From Pseudonocardia petroleophila (GTDB lineage Bacteria; Actinomycetota; Actinomycetes; Mycobacteriales; Pseudonocardiaceae), in contig NZ_CP060131.1 of assembly GCF_014235185.1 (NCBI RefSeq), positions 3,727,501 to 3,791,500 on the forward strand: a stretch of DNA of 64,000 bases, read 5' to 3'. The translations under genes and the position numbers were made by a program. The notes under the pieces were generated by a model. It saw only the letters and a list, made by a program, of their open reading frames with translations. It made no database searches and was not told the origin of the DNA. This document shows, one piece after another, positions 8,505 through 16,040 of this stretch (its first letter is position 1; each line of letters starts with the position of its first letter).

Positions 8505-9299
8505 GGCCCCGGTTACCGCCGGGCCGTCGCGGTGACCAGGGAGTTCGTCGCCGAGTTCGACCCCGAGCTGGTGGTGGTGTTCGCACCCGACCACATGAAC
8601 ATGCTCAGCCGCGTACGGGCCCCGTTCACCGCGGTCCTGTCGGGCCGCACCCTCGCGGAGTTCGGCATCCCGGAGTTCCCGCTGGGTGTGCGCGGCGCCG
8701 TCGCCGCCGAGCTGTGCCGCCGCCTCGTCGAGCGTGACGTCGACGTGGCCGTCGCCGAGGACGTGCAGGTCGACCACGGGATGGGCCTGACCCTGGTACA
8801 GCTGTTCGACGACCCCGCGGCGGTGCCGCTGCTCCCGGTCGTCGTCAACGCGATCGGGTTCCCGCTCCCGCCCGTGCGCCGGGCCCTCGCTTTCGGTACC
8901 GCGGTCGGGGAGGTGCTGGCGGACCTGCCGGAGCGGGTCCTGTTCGTCGGGACCGGCGGCCTGTCGCACCACCCGCCCTTCCCGCCCGCGGCGCCCGGTG
9001 CCGTGCGGCTGACGCCCGAGCAGCGCAAGGACCACCTGGCCACGGCCGCCGGGTACATCGACCCGGAATGGGATCGTGAGCTGCTGAGCCACGTCGAGCA
9101 GGGCGACCCCAGCTGGCTCGCCGGGCTCACCCAGGCCGAGCTCGACACGCGGGGCTGCGGCGCCAACGAGGTGCGGGTGTGGGCCGCGGCGTGGGCGGCC
9201 TGCGGCTCGCCACCCGCGTCGACGACCGACTACGAGCCCGTCCCGGAGTGGATCACCGGGATGGGGGTGGCCTACGGCCGCGCGCGGGCAGTGGTCTGA
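8505..9299 (+). pseudogene. MhpB-like class III extradiol dioxygenase, N-terminus missing
   Basis: The frame encodes the body of a 2,3-dihydroxyphenylpropionate dioxygenase-like protein: FAPDHMNML, QVDHGMG, GTGGLSHHPP, and a C-terminal YEPVPEWITGMGVAYGRARAVV. Compared with the intact paralogue at 16039 it lacks about the first 20 residues, including the SHTPL block with the first metal-ligand His. Upstream the DNA is the 5' part of a Rieske gene on the other strand. An in-frame GTG at 8532 could begin a shortened product, but without that His it should be inactive. Divergent content elsewhere (only moderate similarity to 16039) shows it is not a recent copy. Confidence 0.8.
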
Positions 9300-9648
9300 C
9301 CGGCGTGGCGTCGTCGTCCTCGGCCCGGGCAGCACGGGTCGGGATGCGTGATCGGTGCGAGCCTGGCCGGGGTGGGACGACGATCGTGGTCGCGAAGTCG
9401 TCCGCAGGCACGCGGGATCTCCAGGTCCGTTGAGGTGAGCTTCTTCCGAGCCACCCGGCCACTCGCTCTCGGGTACGTCCCGTCGTACGCGCCTTCTGAC
9501 CAGCTCGTTCACCAGGACGGCGACGGTGAACTGGACACAACCTGCGGTTCTGTCTGGACAGAACCGCAGGTTGTGTCCATCCTGGGTGGAACGCGGATGT
9601 CGACGTGGAGACGGCCGTGATCAAGGCTCGAACGAAGTGGGAGTAGTC
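9300..9648. other. gene-free border segment with a 46-bp inverted repeat
   Basis: This 349-bp stretch separates the truncated dioxygenase from the P450. Apart from the inverted repeat at 9533-9578 and a ribosome-binding GGGAG just before 9649, no frame encodes a protein I recognise. Short minus-strand frames here (for example 9272-9454) show no domain. It may be residue of a deleted mobile element, but that is inference from the repeat alone. Confidence 0.5.
9533..9578. repeat. perfect inverted repeat, 22-bp arms with 2-bp centre
   Basis: The left arm 9533-9554 begins GGACACAACC and the right arm 9557-9578 ends GGTTGTGTCC. The arms are exact reverse complements separated by TG. It sits 71 bp upstream of the P450 start. 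A 22-bp perfect stem is long for an operator and resembles two abutting terminal repeats of an insertion sequence. As RNA it would fold into a strong hairpin. Function unknown. Confidence 0.85.
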
Positions 9649-10953
9649 ATGACTCAGAGCGTGACCAGTACTGCCAGTGGAAACCCGGACCGTCCCTACG
9701 TCGATGTCGATCTGTCGTCGAGAGCGTTCTGGTCCGGGGACATGGTCGAACGGGACAAGAACTTCGCCGTGTTGCGCGAGCGCGACACGATCACCTGGCA
9801 CCCGCCCTTCGAGGACCAGCTCCTCGACGACCCGGACGACCACGGCTTCTGGGCGATCACCTCCTACGACGACCTGATCGAGGTGACCAAGCGGCACGAG
9901 GACTTCCTGTCCGGCCCGGGGATCCTGATGGAGAGCCTGCCCGCCGACTTCGTCGAGGCCGGCCAGTCGATCATCGGCATGGACCCGCCCCGGCACACGC
10001 AGCTCCGCAGGCTGGTGGCCTCGGCGTTCACGCCCAAGCAGATGCGCCGGATCGACGACATGATCCGCCGCAACGCCACCGGCGCCGTCGACAACCTGCT
10101 GGCCAAGGCCGAGGCAGGCGGCGGGCAGACCGACTTCGTCGCCGAGTGTGCCGAGCTGCTGCCGATGAACAACATCGCCGACATGATCGGCGTACCCGAC
10201 GCCGACCGGAAGGAGGCCATGCTGCAGCTGAAGATCGCCACCTCGTGGGACGACCCGGAAGTCGCGGGCGACACCAAGGAGAAGGTCCTGATGGCGATGT
10301 TCGGCGCGCTGACCTACACGCACGGGCTCGCCAACCGCCTCGCTGCCGAGCGCCGGGAGAACCCGACCGGTGACCTGCTCTCCGGGCTGGCCAACGCCGA
10401 GGTCGACGGCCAGCGACTCACCGACCACGAGATCGGCGCCTTCTACGTGCTGCTGACGATCGCGGGCAACGACACGACGCGCCAGTCGATCGCACACGGC
10501 CTCAAGGCGCTCACCGACAACCCGGACCAGCGGGCGTGGCTGCTCGAGGATCTCGAGGGTCGGATGCCCGCGGCGGTGGAGGAGTTCGTCCGGTGGGCCA
10601 CCCCGATCGTCACCTTCCGCCGCACCGCATCGCGTGACCTGGAGTTCCGCGGGCAGCAGATCACCAAGGGCGACAAGGTCGTCATGTTCTACTCCTCCGC
10701 GAACCGCGACGAGCGGCGCATCGAGCGGGCCGACCAGCTCGACCTCTCGCGCAAGCCCAACCCGCACATCACCTTCGGCGGCGGCGGCATCCACCACTGC
10801 CTGGGCAACCAGCTCGCCCGCACCCAGGTCCGGTCGCTGATGACCGAGCTGCTCAGCCGGGCGCCGCAGATCACCTCGGGCCCGGCGGAGTACACCCCCA
10901 GCAACTTCTTCAACATCGTCAAGCGGTTGCCCTGCACCCCGAACCCGGCATGA
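9649..10953 (+). CDS. cytochrome P450, CYP124/125/142-like
   Basis: 434 aa, ATG 9649 with GGGAG upstream. Class I bacterial P450 landmarks are present: I-helix IAGNDTTRQ (oxygen-binding Thr near 276), ExxR in EFVR (Glu312, Arg315), and the haem loop FGGGGIHHCLG with Cys384. The extra-Gly haem loop and MDPPRHTQLRRLVASAFTPK are typical of the CYP124/125/142 group, which hydroxylates terminal or methyl-branched chains of steroids and lipids. The ferredoxin 13 bp downstream is its probable redox partner. No reductase is nearby. Substrate may be a branched side chain or terpenoid (inference). Confidence 0.92.
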   Translation: MTQSVTSTASGNPDRPYVDVDLSSRAFWSGDMVERDKNFAVLRERDTITWHPPFEDQLLDDPDDHGFWAITSYDDLIEVTKRHEDFLSGPGILMESLPADFVEAGQSIIGMDPPRHTQLRRLVASAFTPKQMRRIDDMIRRNATGAVDNLLAKAEAGGGQTDFVAECAELLPMNNIADMIGVPDADRKEAMLQLKIATSWDDPEVAGDTKEKVLMAMFGALTYTHGLANRLAAERRENPTGDLLSGLANAEVDGQRLTDHEIGAFYVLLTIAGNDTTRQSIAHGLKALTDNPDQRAWLLEDLEGRMPAAVEEFVRWATPIVTFRRTASRDLEFRGQQITKGDKVVMFYSSANRDERRIERADQLDLSRKPNPHITFGGGGIHHCLGNQLARTQVRSLMTELLSRAPQITSGPAEYTPSNFFNIVKRLPCTPNPA

Positions 10954-10966
10954 CGGAGGGACCCAC

Positions 10967-11161
10967 GTGAAGATCAGCGTCGACATGACGAGGTGCACCG
11001 GGCACGGCTTCTGCGAGGCGCTGGCCGAGGACGTGTTCGAGGTGCGGTCCGACGGCGTGACGCACCTGCTCGACGACGATCCGGCGGAGAGCCATCGCGA
11101 GGCCGTCCAGGAGGCGGTGGACACGTGCCCGACGAGGGCGCTGAGCCTGCTGGAGGGCTGA
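10967..11161 (+). CDS. small [3Fe-4S]-type ferredoxin
   Basis: 64 aa, GTG 10967 after GGAGGG. The ligand pattern is Cys10-x2-His13-x2-Cys16 and Cys54-Pro, i.e. three cysteines with His replacing the fourth, as in ferredoxins that serve actinobacterial P450s (often [3Fe-4S] or hybrid clusters). It lies directly behind the P450 and presumably delivers electrons to it. The matching ferredoxin reductase must be encoded elsewhere. Confidence 0.92.
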   Translation: MKISVDMTRCTGHGFCEALAEDVFEVRSDGVTHLLDDDPAESHREAVQEAVDTCPTRALSLLEG

Positions 11162-11255
11162 CGCCGGGCACCTCTTGCATTCCCGCGCTAAAGAGGATGA
11201 TGATGACAAGGAATGTGGTCGCACCGTGGCGACCGCCGGGGGAGGGGTACCGACC

Positions 11256-11617
11256 ATGAGCGCAGTCGTGGTGGCCCACCAGCGCCGACGTCGCCGAGGG
11301 CGGCCGCATCGTGGTGGACGTGGACGTGGACGTGGACGTGGACGGTGTCGAGGTCGGCATCTTCCGTCTCGGCGGCGACCTGTACGCGTGGTCGAACCGG
11401 TGCGCCCACGTCGGCGGCCCCGTCTGCCAGGTCAAGATCATGAGCCGCGTCGTCGAGCATCTGGACGGGGAGCGCCGCAGCCTCGGGGACCACTTCTCCG
11501 ACGAGGTGCACGTCGTCTGCCCGACGCAACATCCTGGGCCTGAACTCGGCGCGGGTGTTCAACCTCGAGGTGCCGGCCACGATGAGCGGTGGGGCCGGAC
11601 GGACCGGCGAGGGGTGA
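11256..11617 (+). pseudogene. chimeric pseudogene: Rieske N-terminus joined to amidohydrolase C-terminus
   Basis: An ATG at 11256 with GGGAGG upstream begins MSAVVVA, then the frame shifts by one base (extra C near 11275-11280) into TSADVAEGGRIVVDV and a Rieske segment IFRLGGDLYAWSNRCAHVGG and SRVVEHLDGERRSLGDHFSD, ending HVVCP just before the CPWHGW half of the cluster site should come. At about 11521-11528 the DNA switches, in another frame, to an amidohydrolase end RRNILGLNSARVFNLEVPA with TGA 11615-11617. The second Rieske ligand pair is absent, so no functional product is expected. It also carries five tandem GTGGAC units (11314-11343). Confidence 0.75.
11314..11343 (+). repeat. (GTGGAC)5 hexanucleotide repeat
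   Basis: Five perfect GTGGAC units run in the Rieske frame as a Val-Asp repeat, where related Rieske proteins normally have a single VVDVDG-like step. The unit length is a multiple of three, so copy-number change would not shift the frame. It looks like slippage expansion in a decaying gene. Confidence 0.85.
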
Positions 11618-11655
11618 CCTGCTCGCCCGGCTGCCGCAGGGGGACGACAGCCGGC

Positions 11656-12189
11656 TCACCAGGGGGCGGAGAGCAGCCACTCGTGCGCGGCGGCGCGCTC
11701 CCGGCTCGGGACGGGGAGGTCGAGGAACGCGCCCCGGGCGTAGAGCAACGGGTCGCCCGGGTGCACCGCCAGCGCGTCGACCCGGCCGATGACGATCACG
11801 TGATCGCCGCCGTCGCGCATGTCGTGCACGGCGCAGTCCAGGTGGGCGATCGCGCCCCGCAGGTGGGGGCCGTGGTGACCGGGGGCGTGCGCGACGCCGG
11901 CGAACCGGTCCCCAGGCCGGGCGAAGTCGCGGGCCACCGCAGCCTGGTCCGACGCCAGGATGCTGACGCCGAAACCGGGGGCCGCGGCCAGGGCCCGGTG
12001 CATCGACCGTTCGCGGCCCAGGCAGGCGAGCACCAGGGGCGGGTCGAGCGAGAGCGAGCAGAACGCGCTCACCGTGGCGCCGACCGGCCCGTCGGCGGTG
12101 GTCGTCGTGATCACGGTGACGCCGGTGGCGAACCGGCCGAGCGCGCGGCGGAAGCGATCGGGGTCCACCACCTCGGTCGCCGGTGTCAC
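11656..12189 (-). CDS. flavin reductase-like FMN-binding protein (HpaC type)
   Basis: 177 aa, GTG 12189 overlapping the HpaB-like stop as GTGA. It has the split-barrel flavin reductase domain: ALGRFATGVTVITT at the N-terminus, TVSAFCSLSLDPPLVLACL (flavin-binding strand), then GDHVIVIGRVDAL and LLYARGAFLDL near the end. Such proteins supply FADH2 or FMNH2 to two-component monooxygenases. Coupling with the oxygenase gene upstream makes it the reductase partner. Confidence 0.9.
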   Translation of the reverse strand: MTPATEVVDPDRFRRALGRFATGVTVITTTTADGPVGATVSAFCSLSLDPPLVLACLGRERSMHRALAAAPGFGVSILASDQAAVARDFARPGDRFAGVAHAPGHHGPHLRGAIAHLDCAVHDMRDGGDHVIVIGRVDALAVHPGDPLLYARGAFLDLPVPSRERAAAHEWLLSAPW

Positions 12190-13652
12190 GGCGCCGGGGT
12201 GTCCGGGTCGCCCGCCAGTGCGAGGGCGCGGTCGACGAGGCGGAAGCACTCGGACTTGTCGTAGGACAGGTAGTTCGTGGCCAGCAGCCGCACCGGGTCG
12301 CCCGCGTAGTAGCGCTCGTACTGCGCGGCCCGCTGGCCGAACGCGTCGCCGCACAGGTCCCAGGCGAGCTTGTAGAGCCGGATCCGGTCGACCGCGGACA
12401 GGTCCGCGCCGCGGTAGTAGCGGGCGATGTCGTCGGCGACGGGGGAGGTGAAGTCCTCGACCGAGGGCATCATCAGCAGGCCGCCCGCGCCGAGGGTCTG
12501 CAGCACCTCGACCAGCTTGGGGTACTGCGTGGCCAGCAGCACGCGCAGCGTCTGCAGTGCGTCGAACCGGGGTCGGACGGTGCCGGCGTCGGTGGTCTCG
12601 TACTCGGCCTCGGACGCGACGATCAGGGCGTGCGCCTGCTCGACGGCGGCGATGCACTCACCGAGCTTCTGCTGCACGTGCAGGAACCCGTCGATCTTCA
12701 CCGACTGGCTGAGCTTCATGGCCAGCCCGGTGATGAACTGGAGCTTGACCAGGCCGCGGACGCCGGTCTGGTGCGCGGTGTGCTGGCGCAGGTTCGTCGC
12801 GGAGTAGAGCGCGTTGGCCAGCCCCACATCGCCGTGCAGGAAGACGCGGTCCCACGGCACGAGCACGTCGTCGAACACGACGAGGCAGTCGGCCTCCTCG
12901 AAGTGCGAGGACAGCGGGTGGTCGAAGGGGTGCCGGGTGCCGTCGTCGAACGGGGTGCGGGAGATCAGCCGCAGGCCGGGGGCGTCGATCGGCACGGCGA
13001 AGCACGCGGCGTGCTTCTCGTCCCCGGGACGCAGGCCGGGCAGGCTGTAGACGAGCAGCTCGTCGGCCATCGGGGCGAGCGTCGCGAGCATCCGGGCGCC
13101 CCGGACGACCAGGCCCTCCTCGGACGTCGACACCACGCCCATGTGCAGGAACTGCTCCTGCTGCTCCGATGACCCCTTCGAGCGGTCGACCTGCGGGGTG
13201 ATCAACGCGTGGGTGAGGAACAGGTCGTGGTCCCGGACGTGCTCGTGGTAGCGCCGGATGTTGTCCGCGAAGCGTGGCCCGAGCTCGGCGAACACGCCGG
13301 GTGACTCGGCGAAGGCCATCAGCGTGGTGTTGAGGAAGTCGGGTGAGCGTCCCATCAGACCGAGGGTGGGTTCGGCCCAGGCGCGGAACGCCTCGCGCCG
13401 CGCGCGCAGGTCCGCGGGCGTGCGGCAGGGGAGGAACGCGCGGCCGACCCGCGAGCCGTCCGGACCCTCCCCGGTGAGCACCGGGGCGAGCTCGGGATCG
13501 TGCTGCAGGTCGTAGAGCCCGGCGATCTGCTCGATCGGCCGGCGCAGCGCGGGATGCGTGGTGACGTCCTCGACGCGCTTGCCCCGGAGCCACACCTCCC
13601 GGGGGTGTTTCTGCAGGTTCTCGACGTACTGCGCACCGGTGCGTACGGGCAT
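12186..13652 (-). CDS. HpaB-family flavin-dependent monooxygenase, oxygenase component
   Basis: 488 aa with ATG 13652, preceded by GAGAGGGG on the minus strand; upstream codons in the same frame lie in the promoter region. Length and segments MPVRTGAQYVENLQKHPREV, RGARMLATLAPMADELLVYS, VPWDRVFLHGDV and HQTGVRGLVKLQFITGLAM match the 4-hydroxyphenylacetate 3-monooxygenase family, which ortho-hydroxylates phenols using reduced flavin. The coupled flavin reductase supports this. Its promoter carries a motif shared with two neighbours and is probably under the GntR regulator at 15148. The phenolic substrate is not identifiable. Confidence 0.92.
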   Translation of the reverse strand: MPVRTGAQYVENLQKHPREVWLRGKRVEDVTTHPALRRPIEQIAGLYDLQHDPELAPVLTGEGPDGSRVGRAFLPCRTPADLRARREAFRAWAEPTLGLMGRSPDFLNTTLMAFAESPGVFAELGPRFADNIRRYHEHVRDHDLFLTHALITPQVDRSKGSSEQQEQFLHMGVVSTSEEGLVVRGARMLATLAPMADELLVYSLPGLRPGDEKHAACFAVPIDAPGLRLISRTPFDDGTRHPFDHPLSSHFEEADCLVVFDDVLVPWDRVFLHGDVGLANALYSATNLRQHTAHQTGVRGLVKLQFITGLAMKLSQSVKIDGFLHVQQKLGECIAAVEQAHALIVASEAEYETTDAGTVRPRFDALQTLRVLLATQYPKLVEVLQTLGAGGLLMMPSVEDFTSPVADDIARYYRGADLSAVDRIRLYKLAWDLCGDAFGQRAAQYERYYAGDPVRLLATNYLSYDKSECFRLVDRALALAGDPDTPAP

Positions 13653-13676
13653 CGTCGCCCCTCTCGCGGGAACTGG

Positions 13677-13688
13677 AATGCTAGCGTG
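13677..13688 (-). promoter_or_regulatory. GntR-type operator candidate over the HpaB-like promoter
   Basis: The plus strand reads AATGCTAGCGTG; on the minus strand this places a TAGCAT -10-like hexamer about 25 bp before the ATG at 13652. The same GCTAG/ATGCTAG core occurs at 13767-13774 and 16013-16026, flanking the genes around the GntR regulator. Binding by that regulator is inference. Confidence 0.45.
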
Positions 13689-13731
13689 CCCGACGACCGT
13701 AGCTGGCGCCCTGTCGCGGGGCAAGGCGGCC

Positions 13732-13774
13732 TTGACAACGACCTGCGCCGGCGAGTTGCATGCAAGCATGCTAG
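13732..13774 (+). promoter_or_regulatory. promoter and operator candidate for the luciferase-like gene
   Basis: TTGACA at 13732-13737 is a perfect -35 hexamer; TTGCAT 18 bp downstream (13756-13761) is a weak -10. The palindrome TTGCATGCAA (13756-13765) and CATGCTAG (13767-13774) follow at the expected transcription start. The latter matches the motif seen at the two other promoters of this module. Confidence 0.4.
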
Positions 13775-13816
13775 GAGGCCAATGGGGGCCTCGCAGGCGT
13801 CGAAAGGTGTCCGAGA

Positions 13817-15085
13817 ATGCGGTTGGCATCGTTCCTGCTGCCCAGTGCGGCGGCGACCCCGGAGCAGTTCAGGCAGGGCTACGCCGGGGCGAACCCGAAC
13901 TTCTACCAGCGGGCGCTGTTCGAGAACGGCGCCGTGCTGCGCCAGCTCGACGACCTCGGCTTCGATTTCGCGGCGTTCTCCGAGCACCACTTCCATCTCG
14001 AGGGCCTCGAGATGTCGAACAACCCGATCCTGCTCGGTGCCTGGGCGGCTGGGTTGACCACGCGGTTGCGCATCGCGCAGATGGCCACCGTGCTCCCGGC
14101 CCGCAATCCCGTGCTGGTCGCCGAGGACCTCGCGATGCTCGACCACTTCAGCGGCGGCCGGATGATCGCCGGCTTCGCCCGCGGCTACCAGAGCCGGCAC
14201 GTCACGACCGTCGGGCAGAAGAACGGCGCCGTCGCGACCTATGCGACCGACCCGCAGTACGCCGAGCACGACGCCCAGAACCGCGAGCTCTTCGAGGAGG
14301 CCTACCAGGTCGTGCGCGGGCTGTGGGAGAACCGCGAGTTCTCCTTCCACGGCACGCACTGGCAGGTGCCGCCGCGCGGGATCACGTGGGACCACCCGGG
14401 GACGCGGGAGATGGCACCGGCCACGGTGGGCGCCGACGGCACCGTCCAGAAGATCGGGATCGCGCCCAACACGCTGCAGGACCCGTCGACCATCGAGCTG
14501 GTGGTGCCGTTCACGCTCAGCCCCAACACCATCCGGTGGGCGGCGCGCGAGGGCGGCTGGCCGATCATCTTCAGCCCGATCGAGGAGACGGTCAAGATGT
14601 GCCTCGACGCCTACCACGAGGAGGCGAAGCTGCGGGATCCGGCGATCGGCTGGGGGCGCAACGTCGGGCACTTCCGCGAGGTCGTGGTGGCCGACACCGA
14701 CGAGGAGGCCTTCGCCATCGGCCGGGACGCGCTGGGGTTCATCTGGCCGACCTGGCACGACCACTTCGGGTTCAACGAGGCCCTGCGCCGCCCGGGCGAG
14801 GAAGGGCCGGTGCCCAACGACTACCGCGCCATGGTCGACCGCGGGTTCTCGATCACCGGCTCGGTCGACACCGTGGCCCGCAACCTGGAGAAGGCCGTCG
14901 AGGCGTTCGGCATCGAGCTGCTCGTGCTGTGGATGGGGATCGGTCCCGCGCCGCTGGACAAGATGCTGCGCAGCAACGAGCTGCTGGTGGAGCAGGTCCT
15001 GCCGAAGATCGGCATCAAGCTCGACCGCTTCGAGCCGACCCTGCGTCCCGAGTTCGACACCGCGAAGTGGACCGCCGCTGTCTGA
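13817..15085 (+). CDS. LLM-class flavin-dependent monooxygenase
   Basis: 422 aa, ATG 13817 with GAAAGG 9 bp upstream. It shows the bacterial-luciferase barrel: N-terminal RLASFLLPS, DDLGFDFAAFSEHHFH (residues about 47-62), IAQMATVLPARNPVLVAEDLA and LDHFSGGRMIAGFARGYQSR. Such enzymes use FMNH2 (or F420H2) for monooxygenation or reduction. It is divergent from the HpaB-like gene across a shared promoter region and convergent with the GntR gene. No dedicated reductase is adjacent, so the HpaC-like protein at 11656 may serve both; this is inference. Confidence 0.88.
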   Translation: MRLASFLLPSAAATPEQFRQGYAGANPNFYQRALFENGAVLRQLDDLGFDFAAFSEHHFHLEGLEMSNNPILLGAWAAGLTTRLRIAQMATVLPARNPVLVAEDLAMLDHFSGGRMIAGFARGYQSRHVTTVGQKNGAVATYATDPQYAEHDAQNRELFEEAYQVVRGLWENREFSFHGTHWQVPPRGITWDHPGTREMAPATVGADGTVQKIGIAPNTLQDPSTIELVVPFTLSPNTIRWAAREGGWPIIFSPIEETVKMCLDAYHEEAKLRDPAIGWGRNVGHFREVVVADTDEEAFAIGRDALGFIWPTWHDHFGFNEALRRPGEEGPVPNDYRAMVDRGFSITGSVDTVARNLEKAVEAFGIELLVLWMGIGPAPLDKMLRSNELLVEQVLPKIGIKLDRFEPTLRPEFDTAKWTAAV

Positions 15086-15147
15086 GACGGGCCCGCGGGC
15101 CCGCGGGCGGCGAGGTGTCGGGGACGCGGGGCGGACATCGCCGCGCG

Positions 15148-15903
15148 TCAGGCTCCGGCCGCGTCCCCGACGTCGTCGGGGGACCGCGTGCCCGTCGCCC
15201 AGATGATCTCCAGGGTGCCGACGATGTGGGCCTCGGTCTCCTTGCGGGCCGCGGCGCCGTCGCGCTCGCCGAGCGCGGCGAGGATCTGCTCGTGGTCGGC
15301 ATGGCGCAGGTCGAGCGCCGACGACAGCGGGGCGAGCGCCCCGTGGGTGTTGATCAGGAAGTCGCTGAGGTCCCACATCCGCCGGCTGGTGACGGCCATG
15401 ACGGGGGACGCGGCCATCTCGTGCACCACACCGTGGAAGGTGCGGTTGTGGGTGCGGTAGCCGCGGCTGCGTTCGGCTGGGTCGGTGACCGCGCGCAGGT
15501 CGCCGATCCGGCTCTCGGCCTGGGCGAGCCGGGTGAGCTGGGCGTCGGTGCGCCGGCTCGCGGCGATCTCGGCGATGGTTCCCTCCATGGCGCCGAAGAG
15601 CCTGAAGAAGTCGTCGACCTCCCGCTGCGGATAGCTGCACACCTGGCATCCGACCTGCGGGATGATCTCGACGAGGCCCTCGCCGGAGAGCCGCCTCAGC
15701 GCCTCCATGACCGGCTGCTTGCTCACCCCGAACTCGGTCCGCAGGGCCTCGACCTGAAGCCGTTGGCCCGCGTGGAAGACGCCGTCGAGCAGCTGGTCCT
15801 TGATCTGGGCGTACACCAGCGATCCGAGGCCCTGCGCGCTCGGTCGCCGGCCGGGGCCGGTGACCGGCCGGGGCCGGCCCCTCCCGCCACCGCTGATGGT
15901 CAT
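15148..15903 (-). CDS. GntR-family transcriptional regulator (FCD/FadR-like)
   Basis: 251 aa. The winged-helix N-terminal domain (about 28-95) contains QIKDQLLDGVFHAGQRLQ, EFGVSKQPVMEALRRLSGEG and a wing; the rest is the helical FCD effector domain with EGTIAEIAASRRT and HNRTFHGVVHEMA, where His/Asp residues usually hold a metal and an organic acid. It is transcribed away from the mhpB-like gene. A GCTAG-rich motif in the shared intergenic region and at two further promoters makes it the likely local repressor, released by a pathway intermediate (inference). Confidence 0.92.
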   Translation of the reverse strand: MTISGGGRGRPRPVTGPGRRPSAQGLGSLVYAQIKDQLLDGVFHAGQRLQVEALRTEFGVSKQPVMEALRRLSGEGLVEIIPQVGCQVCSYPQREVDDFFRLFGAMEGTIAEIAASRRTDAQLTRLAQAESRIGDLRAVTDPAERSRGYRTHNRTFHGVVHEMAASPVMAVTSRRMWDLSDFLINTHGALAPLSSALDLRHADHEQILAALGERDGAAARKETEAHIVGTLEIIWATGTRSPDDVGDAAGA

Positions 15904-16012
15904 CGTCCCAGCCTATCCGGGGCCGTGGTCCGGTGCGCCCGGACGCGGCGGCGTCGCGCCCCCGCGAGATCCTTGTCCTCCTCGGCCGGCGGGGCCTACG
16001 ATCTGTTGACAC

Positions 16013-16040
16013 GCTAGAATGCTAGCCGGGAGTCACCGAT
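16013..16040 (+). promoter_or_regulatory. promoter/operator of the mhpB-like gene
   Basis: GCTAGAATGCTAGC (16013-16026) contains a good -10 hexamer TAGAAT (16015-16020) embedded in two GCTAG half-sites. GGGAG at 16028-16032 is a ribosome site 6 bp before ATG 16039. A protein on this motif would block the -10. The divergent GntR gene starts 110 bp away, so the site may also control that regulator. Confidence 0.5.

Noticed and set aside
9272-9454. Short minus-strand frame beginning MARKKLTSTDLEIPRA, possibly a transposase start
   Set aside because: Only 60 codons, no transposase motif, and no second half nearby; not enough to call a mobile element gene.
9253-11124. Long minus-strand open frame opposite the P450
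   Set aside because: It is a GC-frame shadow of the P450 with no recognisable domain or ribosome site.
15088-15108. GC palindrome between the convergent luciferase-like and GntR genes as a terminator
   Set aside because: It is a run of GGGCCCGCGGG-type self-complementary bases that is easily met by chance at this GC content, and it lacks a defined loop.
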